NCBI GenBank assembly: GCA_023415335.1 | Contig: JAEZLD010000169.1 | Location: forward strand, 1 to 6,329 | Length of the DNA stretch: 6,329 bases | Origin: Bacillota bacterium | GTDB taxonomy: Bacteria > Bacillota > Clostridia > Clostridiales > Caloramatoraceae | Reading direction: 5' to 3' | Shown: one piece after another, positions 1-5,613 of the stretch | Layout: every line of letters starts with the position of its first letter | How positions within the stretch are numbered: position 1 is the first letter of the stretch | Position numbers and translations under genes: made by a program | The notes under the pieces: generated by a model | Told to the model about the DNA's origin: nothing | Database searches by the model: none | The model's input: only the letters and a program-made list of their open reading frames with translations

Positions 1-174
1 TTTTTTATAAGCATTGGCTATTATACTAAGGATTTCAGTGGGGAATTGAAAATAGATGATTTTGAAACCAAAGAATTAAAGTTTTTTGGTTATGAGGAAT
101 TACCTGATAATATACCAAACAGCCATAGGTTAATGCTGGATAAATTCTATATAGACGGACAGGGACGGTACTGA
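1..174 (+). CDS. Nudix hydrolase, C-terminal fragment (5' end outside window)
   Basis: The reading frame is open from base 1 and ends at TGA 172-174, giving 57 C-terminal residues. The visible part contains a YYTKDFSGEL stretch, then an acidic segment (IDDFETKELKFFGYEELP), then PNSHRLMLDKF near the end. This matches the C-terminal half of many Nudix hydrolases: an F-x-G-E-L strand, an E-x-x-E-L-x-F-F segment, an E-L-P turn and a final helix. The catalytic Nudix box (GX5EX7REUXEEXGU) would lie upstream and is not visible, so activity cannot be judged. Family members hydrolyse nucleoside diphosphates linked to another moiety; no substrate can be assigned here. The gene converges on hflC and shares the terminator hairpin downstream. 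Family assignment is moderately confident because it rests on a short tail. Confidence 0.62.
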   Translation, partial: FFISIGYYTKDFSGELKIDDFETKELKFFGYEELPDNIPNSHRLMLDKFYIDGQGRY

Positions 175-210
175 TGTGTGAAGTCAATTAGAGAACAGAA
201 GCAGAAAAGA

Positions 211-250
211 AAAATCCCCTTGATTTATGTTATTAAAGCAAGGGGATTTT
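211..250. terminator. Bidirectional intrinsic terminator between converging genes
   Basis: AAAATCCCCTTG (211-222) and CAAGGGGATTTT (239-250) are perfect 12-base inverted repeats around a 16-base loop. On the plus strand the stem is followed by two further Ts (251-252), after the four Ts of its own arm. On the minus strand it runs into the complement of the A-rich tract at about 205-214, giving a U-rich tail. It begins 36 bases after the plus-strand Nudix stop codon and ends 3 bases before the minus-strand hflC stop codon (254-256). It therefore probably ends both transcripts. There is no other gene in 175-253. Confidence 0.88.
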
Positions 251-253
251 TTA

Positions 254-1150
254 TCATTTATTATAGAATATCTTTGCAATAGGGGAGGTACTGTCAAGTA
301 TCAGTGTTTTATTCCCTCCTGTAAGAGAGGCCTTGGCAGCATCTAAGGAAATCATGAACTGGTAAAAGTCAGCCTTATCTGAAGTACTATAAGCCTGGCT
401 CAGCAGCTTCGTGTACTCGGCATCTCCATCTGCCTTGATTTCTGTGGCCTTTGCCTGGGCTTCTGACTTCATTATAGTAACCTGCTTGTCTGCCTCGTTT
501 CTTATCTGCTTGGCGTGGGATTCTCCTTCTGCTGTATAGGTGGCAGCAATATTGCCTCTTTCTGAAATCATCCTCTCATACACAGCCTGCTTGTTTTCCT
601 CAGGCATGTCAAGCATTTTTGTTTCAACAGCCTTTATTACAATTCCGTATTCTTCTGAGGAGTTTCCACAGTTTTTCAGTATGGTCTCTGCAAGAAGCCC
701 GTCACGGCTTGATATTACCATCTCCTGCTTCATGCTGGATATGGTGTTTTTAAGGCTGTTGTATACTATGTTGTCTAGACGATATTCTGCATTGCTTACG
801 CTGGCTGAAAGGGAGCGTATGAACTTATAGGGGTCTGTAATCCTCCATATTACAAAGCAGTCTGCAATCATGGATTTCTTGTCAGAGGTAATCACGTCTG
901 AGGGGGGAACATCGTATACCATTACCTTGTTGGGAATGCTCTGGGTGGTTTGAATAAAGGGCTTCTTAAAGCTTAGTCCGGGCTTTTCAATTATATCTAC
1001 CACGGCTCCGAACTGCTTTATGACCTTGTATTCATTCTGGTGGGTTACAACTATGCCGGAGAGCAGTGATATAAGCAGCAGTATAGAAACAGGGATAAGT
1101 ATGAATTTAGGTATATGTCTTTTAGGTCTTTTAGCTGAACTCTCACTCAT
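254..1150 (-). CDS. hflC: HflC-like SPFH/band-7 membrane protein
   Basis: A 298-residue protein resembling HflC, which pairs with HflK in a large membrane-anchored assembly. In well-studied bacteria this assembly surrounds the FtsH AAA protease and modulates its degradation of membrane proteins. The short basic N-terminus (KRPKRH, residues 7-12) is followed by one transmembrane helix (about 16-36). A band-7/SPFH domain comes next, beginning around NEYKVIKQFG and including the WRITDPYKF motif. Then comes a charged, alanine-rich coiled coil (about 186-252, with SERGNIAATYTAEGESHAKQ) and a C-terminal segment with an LILDSTSP motif. Length matches the family (about 290-330). The ATG at 1150 has AGGAGGT at 1159-1165, 8 bases upstream. 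Its start overlaps the hflK stop codon by four bases, indicating translational coupling. Nothing looks disrupted. FtsH itself is not in the window, so the FtsH link is family knowledge. Confidence 0.9.
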   Translation of the reverse strand: MSESSAKRPKRHIPKFILIPVSILLLISLLSGIVVTHQNEYKVIKQFGAVVDIIEKPGLSFKKPFIQTTQSIPNKVMVYDVPPSDVITSDKKSMIADCFVIWRITDPYKFIRSLSASVSNAEYRLDNIVYNSLKNTISSMKQEMVISSRDGLLAETILKNCGNSSEEYGIVIKAVETKMLDMPEENKQAVYERMISERGNIAATYTAEGESHAKQIRNEADKQVTIMKSEAQAKATEIKADGDAEYTKLLSQAYSTSDKADFYQFMISLDAAKASLTGGNKTLILDSTSPIAKIFYNK

Positions 1151-2109
1151 CTTCCGTTACCTCCTGCTGTAGTATCGTTTTTGAGGGTTTCAAGTGGGGT
1201 ATAGGTGTTTATTGTGTCATCCTCTCCCTTGATTATTATCTTAAGACCTGGCAGCACATCCTCCATAGCTTCATAGAACAGCCTTTGGCGGGTTATTGTG
1301 GGGTACTTGGAGTATTCGGCGTAAAGGGTGGTGAACCTTTCTGCCTGTCCTTTAGCCTCGTTTATGCGGCTTTCCTTATAGGCTTCTGCCTGCTTTATAA
1401 TCTGATCTGAGTCTGCCTTGGCAGCAGGAATGACTTCATTTGCATATTTGTTGGCGTTGTTTACAGCAGTATCTGCCCCCTGCTTTGCTGTTTCCACGGC
1501 CTTGAAGGCATCCTGGACCTCCTGTGTTGGAGGCTTTGCATCCTGTATGGTGATGTTAACCAGCATTATTCCCAGGTCCTCCTGTTCAAGTCTTTGGGAA
1601 AGCTTTGATTTGATATTGGATTGTATTTCACTTTTACCCGTTGTAATTACACTGTCAACTCCATATAGACCTACGGTATCCCTTATATAGCTTTGTGTAA
1701 GAAGCTTAAGTATTGCTTCGGGTTTTTGGGAGTTATAAAGGTACTTTATTGGATCCGTTACCTGCCATTCTACATAGAAATCCACATAAACAAAGTTATA
1801 ATCTACTGTAATCATAAGGGATTCATTGTCTATGGGTTCACCTGTTCTGTGGTCATAGCCTATTTCCATTCCTCTGATGTTTTTGGATACAATTTTTTTA
1901 TGCTGTATAATGGGGAGGATGTAGTGTAGTCCGGAATGGTCTATAAGGCTTGGATTTCCAAAGGTGGTTACAACTGCATACTCATCCTCGTTGGTGGTGT
2001 AAAAGCTGCTGAAAAAAAGAATAATGACAAATAGTCCTATGAGAATGAACCCGGTGATTTTTCCTGTAGACCTGGGGTTAGAATAGCGTCTGTCAATTTT
2101 TTTTAGCAT
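1147..2109 (-). CDS. hflK: HflK-like SPFH/band-7 membrane protein
   Basis: A 320-residue HflK-type protein, partner of HflC in a membrane complex that in other bacteria modulates FtsH. A basic N-terminus (MLKKIDRR) leads to one transmembrane helix (about 18-37). The band-7/SPFH domain follows, with NEDEYAVVTTFG just after the membrane, VEWQVTDPIKYLY, and LGIMLVNITIQDAKPP. A coiled coil spans about 199-259 (including ADSDQIIKQAEAYKESRI), then comes the family-typical YSKYPTITRQRLFYEAMEDVLP region. The N-terminus is short and lacks the long Gly-rich cytoplasmic segment of proteobacterial HflK. Start choice: the frame is open to a TTG at 2127 (326 aa) with in-frame ATGs at 2115 and 2109. AAAGGGG at 2118-2124 sits inside the TTG-started frame, is only 2 bases from ATG 2115, and is 8 bases from ATG 2109. 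The last is therefore preferred. It is first in the two-gene operon with hflC. Confidence 0.9.
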   Translation of the reverse strand: MLKKIDRRYSNPRSTGKITGFILIGLFVIILFFSSFYTTNEDEYAVVTTFGNPSLIDHSGLHYILPIIQHKKIVSKNIRGMEIGYDHRTGEPIDNESLMITVDYNFVYVDFYVEWQVTDPIKYLYNSQKPEAILKLLTQSYIRDTVGLYGVDSVITTGKSEIQSNIKSKLSQRLEQEDLGIMLVNITIQDAKPPTQEVQDAFKAVETAKQGADTAVNNANKYANEVIPAAKADSDQIIKQAEAYKESRINEAKGQAERFTTLYAEYSKYPTITRQRLFYEAMEDVLPGLKIIIKGEDDTINTYTPLETLKNDTTAGGNGR

Positions 2110-2117
2110 AGGCATAT

Positions 2118-2124
2118 CCCCTTT
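2118..2124 (-). promoter_or_regulatory. Ribosome binding site that decides the hflK start
   Basis: AAAGGGG on the minus strand. It lies 8 bases before the ATG at 2109 but only 2 bases before the ATG at 2115, and downstream of the TTG at 2127. Of the three possible in-frame starts, only the 2109 ATG has normal spacing. Confidence 0.6.
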
Positions 2125-2171
2125 CAACTATTTTTCTAAAGAATAAAATGTAATAAATAGCAAATAATGTA

Positions 2172-2177
2172 ATTATA
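2172..2177 (-). promoter_or_regulatory. Candidate -10 box for hflKC
   Basis: The minus strand reads TATAAT here, a perfect sigma-A -10 hexamer, and a start near 2165 would give a leader of about 56 bases before ATG 2109. The -35 position (TAATCG at 2195-2200, 17-base spacing) is poor. The region is very AT-rich, so a chance match is possible. Confidence 0.4.
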
Positions 2178-2272
2178 ATAGCATAGTTCATGTTCGATTA
2201 CTATTGTTTGAAATGAAAAATAAATGCAATAATCTGCAAATAAAATGATAATACCTATATCACATATTGCAT

Positions 2273-2284
2273 ATTACATGTAAT
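2273..2284. repeat. Perfect 12-bp palindrome ATTACATGTAAT
   Basis: The sequence equals its own reverse complement over 12 bases. It lies about 160 bases upstream of hflK and 245 upstream of gntR, near the AT-rich promoter zone. Such a dyad could be bound by a dimeric regulator, but no known operator is assigned. Chance formation is favoured somewhat by the high A+T content. Confidence 0.4.
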
Positions 2285-2386
2285 TAATGGTATCATTTAA
2301 CTGATAAGAATTTACCAATAATATAACAACTATTAAAACCTGGGGCTAAGTTCATATACTAAGCAAGTAAGAGAATGCTTGTAAAA

Positions 2387-2413
2387 GTCATCCATATTGG
2401 TCGTGTCATCCAT
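2387..2413 (+). repeat. Direct repeat of GTCATCCAT
   Basis: GTCATCCAT occurs at 2387-2395 and again at 2405-2413, start-to-start distance 18 bases. Both copies continue to a nearby TGG (ATTGG and CTGG). The spacing is close to two helical turns, which would suit a protein bound twice on one face of the DNA. No function is known. Confidence 0.45.
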
Positions 2414-2425
2414 CTGGAGGAATTT

Positions 2426-2435
2426 TTGTTAACAA
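2426..2435. promoter_or_regulatory. Palindrome TTGTTAACAA, candidate GntR operator
   Basis: A perfect 10-bp palindrome of the GT...AC type. FadR-subfamily GntR regulators typically bind short dyads with GT and AC half-sites (T-N-GT-N-AC-N-A patterns), so this suits autoregulation by the adjacent GntR protein. It overlaps a possible -35 hexamer (TTGTTA 2426-2431), paired with TAATAT at 2448-2453 over 16 bases. Occupancy would then block that promoter. The operator role is inferred. Confidence 0.4.
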
Positions 2436-2453
2436 CTGCTCATGTTTTAATAT
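2426..2453 (+). promoter_or_regulatory. Candidate promoter for the gntR-ior operon (distal)
   Basis: TTGTTA (2426-2431), a 16-base gap, then TAATAT (2448-2453). Both hexamers are moderate sigma-A matches. A transcript from here would have a leader of about 70 bases before gntR. Overlap with the TTGTTAACAA dyad suggests regulation. AT-rich context keeps confidence low. Confidence 0.33.
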
Positions 2454-2458
2454 TGTAA
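2426..2458 (+). CDS. Possible 10-codon leader ORF upstream of gntR
   Basis: A TTG at 2426 is preceded by TGGAGGAA, with GGAGG at 2416-2420, a strong Shine-Dalgarno at 5-base spacing. It opens a short frame, MLTTAHVLIL, ending at TAA 2456-2458. The encoded peptide has no aromatic residue, so it does not look like a classical aromatic-amino-acid attenuation leader. No terminator/antiterminator pair is visible between it and gntR. The same bases contain the TTGTTAACAA palindrome and a possible -35 box, so the ORF may be fortuitous. Kept only because of the unusually good SD. Confidence 0.2.
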   Translation: MLTTAHVLIL

Positions 2459-2470
2459 GGTGCTTAAAGC

Positions 2471-2498
2471 TTGGGCAAAATTCAAATTATCTTAAAAT
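2471..2498 (+). promoter_or_regulatory. Candidate promoter for the gntR-ior operon (proximal)
   Basis: TTGGGC (2471-2476), a 16-base gap, then TAAAAT (2493-2498). Transcription would begin near 2505, exactly at the GGCTATAGCC palindrome, about 24 bases before the gntR ATG. An alternative to the distal candidate; the sequence does not decide between them. Confidence 0.3.
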
Positions 2499-2504
2499 AC
2501 TATT

Positions 2505-2514
2505 GGCTATAGCC
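2505..2514. repeat. Palindrome GGCTATAGCC beside the gntR ribosome binding site
   Basis: A perfect 10-bp palindrome immediately upstream of the gntR Shine-Dalgarno (AAAGGA at 2516-2521, 7 bases from ATG 2529). It could be an operator over the transcription start of the proximal promoter candidate. As RNA it is too compact for a stable hairpin with a normal loop. Confidence 0.35.
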
Positions 2515-2528
2515 GAAAGGAATACAAT

Positions 2529-3179
2529 ATGACAGAGAAGGTAGTAAGAAAATCCTTAACAGACCAGGCTTATTTGTTGATAATTGATGAGATAAGAAAT
2601 GGCGAGCTTAAGCCTGGGGACAGGATTAATATTGAAGGATTGGCAAAAAAATTTGATGTAAGCAGAACTCCCTTAAGGGAGGCCATAAGCAGGCTTGTAC
2701 AGAATGGGTTTATTGAATCTAAGCACAATGTTGGCCCAAGCGTAGCTGTATATGACAGAAAGAAGGTAACAGACCTTATAGAGGCCAATGCCATTCTCAG
2801 TAGTGAGACGGTTAGGATGATTCTTTCCCGCCCTGTACGCAGGGAATGGGTGCATGAGCTTGAGATGGTTGTGGAGGAACAGAGAGAGTCCTATGAATCA
2901 GGTGATAATCATACATTTTTCAGAAAATCCATGCTGTTTCATGAAACCATACTATCAGAATGCCAGAACCTAAAGCTAAGGCAGCTGGCTCTTGATACTG
3001 AAACCCAGCTTGGAATATGGGTGCTGCAGTATCAGGAAAGCAGAGCTGTTAGAGAGGATGGAATAAACGTTCATAAACAGCTGGTAGAGCTTTTGAAAAA
3101 TGAGCTTTTTGAAGAGTTCATAAAGCTGCTGTGGGAGCATAATAAAAAGCCTATGGAGTACTTTGAAAGCAAGGAATGA
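2529..3179 (+). CDS. GntR-family transcriptional regulator, FCD (FadR) subfamily
   Basis: A 216-residue DNA-binding regulator of usual length (about 210-240). Residues 8-70 form the GntR winged helix-turn-helix: ELKPGDRI (26-33), then the recognition region around FDVSRTPLREAISRL (42-56), and a wing near residues 62-75. Residues about 78-212 form an all-helical FCD effector domain. Three of its usual metal-ligand histidines appear present: H138 in the LFHETIL helix, H182 in VHKQLVELL, and H204 in LLWEH, 22 residues after H182 as in the family. The aspartate normally four residues before the first histidine (DxxFH) is a serine (S134). The protein likely binds a dimeric operator and responds to a small carboxylic acid; the ligand is unknown. 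ATG 2529 has AAAGGA at 2516-2521. It lies 49 bases before iorA with no terminator, so it probably regulates the ior operon and itself. Confidence 0.9.
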   Translation: MTEKVVRKSLTDQAYLLIIDEIRNGELKPGDRINIEGLAKKFDVSRTPLREAISRLVQNGFIESKHNVGPSVAVYDRKKVTDLIEANAILSSETVRMILSRPVRREWVHELEMVVEEQRESYESGDNHTFFRKSMLFHETILSECQNLKLRQLALDTETQLGIWVLQYQESRAVREDGINVHKQLVELLKNELFEEFIKLLWEHNKKPMEYFESKE

Positions 3180-3228
3180 ATATAGTACAAGGAAGCCCTA
3201 ATATTTTATTTTAAAAGGAGCAGGTAAT

Positions 3229-5007
3229 ATGAAGGTTTTAATGACTGGCAATGAAGCAGTTGCAAGGGGAGTATACGAGGCAGGCATAAGGTTTGCTGCA
3301 GCCTATCCGGGAACTCCAAGCACTGAAATACTTGAAAATATCGCAGGAAGCTATAAGGAAGATGTAATTGCAGAATGGGCACCTAATGAGAAGGTGGCTT
3401 TGGAATCTGCCTTTGGGTTTGCAGTGGCAGGAGGGAGATCCTTTGCTTCCATGAAGCAGGTTGGCTTAAACGTTGCCTCAGACCCTCTTTTTTCTATGGC
3501 CTATACAGGGGTTAACGGAGGACTTGTTATAGTTACGGCAGATGAACCCGGAATACATTCTTCTCAGACAGAGCAGGACAACAGATATTATGCCAAGTCA
3601 GCAAAGGTTCCAATGCTCGAGCCTTCTGACAGCCAGGAATGTAAGGACATGGTTAAGGAAGCCATTAGAATAAGTGAAGAATATAAGGTTCCTGTACTTC
3701 TTAGAATGACTACAAGGGTATGCCATTCAAAATGTCTTGTGGAAACCTCCGAAAGACAGGAGGCACCTATTAGGGAATACAAGAAGGACATCTGGCAGTA
3801 TACTACCATGCCTGCAGTTGCTAAAAAGCTCAGGGTGGAGATTGAGGAAAAGCTGTCCAGGCTTCGTGAGGAGTCTGAGAAATCCCCATATAACTTTATA
3901 GAATGGCATGATAATAAAATAGGTATTATAACCAACGGAATATCCTATCAGTACGCAAAGGATGCCTTTGGAGATGAGGCCTCATATCTGTGGATAGGCT
4001 TCAGCTATCCGCTTCCTATGGACAAGATAAGGAAGTTTTCAGAGCAGGTGGACAAGTTATACATAGTAGAAGAGGTAGAGCCCTTCATGGAGGAGCAGAT
4101 AAAAGCTGCCGGCATAAAGTGCATTGGAAGGGAGCTGCTAACAAATATTGGAGAGCTGAGCACTAAAATACTTAAGGAGTGCTTGAAAAAAGAAAAAACT
4201 GAGACACTTGATATAGACAGCCAGAGGCTGGTTCCACGTCCTCCAGGCTTCTGCCCAGGATGCCCACACAGGCCGGTGTTCTATGAGCTGGGAAAGAGAA
4301 AGGACATTGTGGTATCAGGAGACATAGGCTGCTATGGTCTTGGAGGATTGCCGCCTCTTTCAGGAATGGATACTGTGCTGTGCATGGGAGCCAGTGTTAG
4401 CGGAGGCCACGGCTTTGCCAAGGCATTCAAATCTTACGGAGTTAACAAGAAGGTTGTAAGTGTAATAGGGGACTCTACCTTCTTCCATTCAGGGATGACG
4501 GGACTTTTAGACGTAGCATATAACAACAGCAGGACAGTCACCATAATTATGGATAACAGGATTACAGGTATGACAGGGCACCAGGACCATCCAGGAACAG
4601 GCTATAATGCACAGGGAGACCCTGCTAAGGAGGCTGCCATAGAGCCAATAGTAAGGGCCCTTGGAATAGATCAGGTAAGGACCATAAATCCACTGGATAT
4701 GAAGCTGCTCCATGAAACATTGGACTGGGCGCTAAGCTTAGACGAGCCCTCTGTGATTATAACAAGGTGGCCTTGTGCACTGAAGAGGTTCAGCCCTAAG
4801 GATAGGAATGAGTTTGGCAGCTACTTTACTGTATGTAGGGTAGATCAGGATAAATGTATAGGCTGCAGCATGTGCACAAAGTCAGGCTGCCCGGCATTGC
4901 GCTATGACAAGGAAAAGAAGAAGGCATCCATTGATGAAACTATGTGTTTAGGCTGCATGGTATGTGGACAGATATGTCCTAAGGGCGCCATAAGCGTAGT
5001 AAAGTAG
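3229..5007 (+). CDS. iorA: Indolepyruvate:ferredoxin oxidoreductase, alpha subunit
   Basis: A 592-residue catalytic subunit of indolepyruvate:ferredoxin oxidoreductase. With IorB it converts aryl-pyruvate plus CoA to aryl-acetyl-CoA plus CO2, reducing ferredoxin in the cytoplasm. The N-terminal pyrimidine-type domain starts with GNEAVARGVYEAG and YPGTPSTE (26-33), typical of IorA. The TPP-binding domain follows: CPGCPHRP (342-349), GDIGCYG (364-370), and the thiamine-diphosphate/metal motif GDST (414-417) with DNRITGMTG (442-450), spaced as in the family. The C-terminus is a two-cluster ferredoxin domain. Cluster I uses C543, C546, C549 and C554 (CX2CX2CX4C); cluster II uses C573, C576, C579 and C583 (CX2CX2CX3CP). 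All key residues are intact and the length is normal. ATG 3229 has AAAAGGAG at 3213-3220, 8 bases away. iorB begins 16 bases downstream. Confident family call; preference among indole-, phenyl- and hydroxyphenylpyruvate is not visible. Confidence 0.96.
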   Translation: MKVLMTGNEAVARGVYEAGIRFAAAYPGTPSTEILENIAGSYKEDVIAEWAPNEKVALESAFGFAVAGGRSFASMKQVGLNVASDPLFSMAYTGVNGGLVIVTADEPGIHSSQTEQDNRYYAKSAKVPMLEPSDSQECKDMVKEAIRISEEYKVPVLLRMTTRVCHSKCLVETSERQEAPIREYKKDIWQYTTMPAVAKKLRVEIEEKLSRLREESEKSPYNFIEWHDNKIGIITNGISYQYAKDAFGDEASYLWIGFSYPLPMDKIRKFSEQVDKLYIVEEVEPFMEEQIKAAGIKCIGRELLTNIGELSTKILKECLKKEKTETLDIDSQRLVPRPPGFCPGCPHRPVFYELGKRKDIVVSGDIGCYGLGGLPPLSGMDTVLCMGASVSGGHGFAKAFKSYGVNKKVVSVIGDSTFFHSGMTGLLDVAYNNSRTVTIIMDNRITGMTGHQDHPGTGYNAQGDPAKEAAIEPIVRALGIDQVRTINPLDMKLLHETLDWALSLDEPSVIITRWPCALKRFSPKDRNEFGSYFTVCRVDQDKCIGCSMCTKSGCPALRYDKEKKKASIDETMCLGCMVCGQICPKGAISVVK

Positions 5008-5023
5008 AAGGGCTGGTGATAAT

Positions 5024-5605
5024 ATGAAGGAAATAAAAAGCATACTTTTAACAGGCGTTGGAGGCCAGGGAACTATACTGGCTAGTAAGATACTTACCCA
5101 GGGACTTATGGAAAGCGGCTACGATGTAAAGATGAGTGAAATACATGGAATGAGCCAGAGGGGCGGAAGTGTAACAACCCAGATACGTTATGGAGAAAAG
5201 GTCAACGCACCAACTGTTGGGGAGGGTCAGGCAGATTTGCTGGTAGCCTTTGAGGAGATGGAGGCTTATAGATACCTGGAGTATTTAAAGCCCTCTGGAA
5301 AGGTTATCATAAACGACTACAGGCTGCCATCGGCACCAATACTTATGGGAAAGGCTGACTATCCAGAAGGACTTATAGAGGAGATAAAAAGCAAGGTTCC
5401 ATATACCAAGGTAATAAAGGCTGCCGATATAGCCAAGGAGCTTGGCCATCCAAAGGCTATGAACATTGTGCTTCTAGGTGCACTTATTAAGGGTATGGGA
5501 CTTGATAATCTGGATTGGGAAAGAATTCTTAAGGCTAATATAAAGCCCAAATACGTTGAAACAAACCTTCAGGCCTTTGCAGCAGGAATGAAGGCTGTAG
5601 AGTAG
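5024..5605 (+). CDS. iorB: Indolepyruvate:ferredoxin oxidoreductase, beta subunit
   Basis: A 193-residue small subunit, the gamma-type domain of the 2-oxoacid:ferredoxin oxidoreductase superfamily, which partners IorA. Visible marks are the glycine-rich loop TGVGGQGT (10-17), SEIHGMSQRGGSV (38-50), where the RGG stretch is highly conserved in this domain, and the LLVAFEEMEAYRYLEYL helix. Length matches stand-alone IorB (about 190-200). ATG 5024 is preceded by GGTGAT at 5015-5020. This is the 3' part of the full AGGAGGTGAT consensus, so the 3-base gap is normal. It lies 16 bases after iorA, and the kinase gene begins 8 bases after its stop, indicating co-translation. No anomalies were seen. 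Confidence 0.95.
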   Translation: MKEIKSILLTGVGGQGTILASKILTQGLMESGYDVKMSEIHGMSQRGGSVTTQIRYGEKVNAPTVGEGQADLLVAFEEMEAYRYLEYLKPSGKVIINDYRLPSAPILMGKADYPEGLIEEIKSKVPYTKVIKAADIAKELGHPKAMNIVLLGALIKGMGLDNLDWERILKANIKPKYVETNLQAFAAGMKAVE

Positions 5606-5613
5606 GAGAGACT

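Larger units (their letters stand above)
2128..2528. other. Divergent intergenic regulatory region between hflK and gntR
   Basis: About 400 bases (about 420 when counted from the preferred hflK start) carry no gene longer than a handful of codons. The half near hflK (2128-2340) is extremely AT-rich and contains the candidate hflK promoter and the 12-bp palindrome ATTACATGTAAT. The half near gntR (2341-2528) has more balanced composition. It holds a short inverted repeat (AAGCA 2361-2365 / TGCTT 2376-2380), a direct repeat of GTCATCCAT, an SD-preceded mini-ORF, the palindromes TTGTTAACAA and GGCTATAGCC, and two possible promoters. No T-box antiterminator sequence, recognisable riboswitch core or terminator hairpin was found in the gntR leader. 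Confidence 0.6.

Noticed and set aside
540..830. Open frame of 96 codons on the plus strand inside hflC
   Set aside because: It lies wholly antisense to a well-supported gene, has no recognisable domain, and looks like a shadow of hflC codon use.
1418..1929. Two plus-strand open frames (90 and 78 codons) inside hflK
   Set aside because: Both are antisense to the intact hflK frame, and neither matches any family I recognise.
2107..2127. TTG start for hflK at 2127, giving 326 residues
   Set aside because: The AAAGGGG Shine-Dalgarno lies downstream of this TTG and is well spaced only for the ATG at 2109.
2341..2528. T-box or other riboswitch in the long gntR leader, tempting for an aromatic amino acid operon
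   Set aside because: No T-box antiterminator consensus, terminator hairpin or known riboswitch core is visible. The short AAGCA/TGCTT stem is too weak alone.
3163..3228. Possible internal promoter between gntR and iorA (TTGAAA at 3163-3168 followed by AT-rich DNA)
   Set aside because: No -10 hexamer lies at proper spacing, the nearest (TATAGT 3181-3186) being only 12 bases away. The 49-base gap has no hairpin or clear dyad, so a read-through operon is simpler.
3588..3935. Minus-strand open frame of 115 codons within iorA
   Set aside because: It is antisense to a conserved domain of IorA and has no family resemblance, so it is treated as a shadow frame.
4855..4890. First ferredoxin motif of IorA has CX2CX2CX4C spacing rather than CX2CX2CX3C
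   Set aside because: As far as I know this extended spacing is usual for the IorA ferredoxin domain, so it is not a local anomaly.
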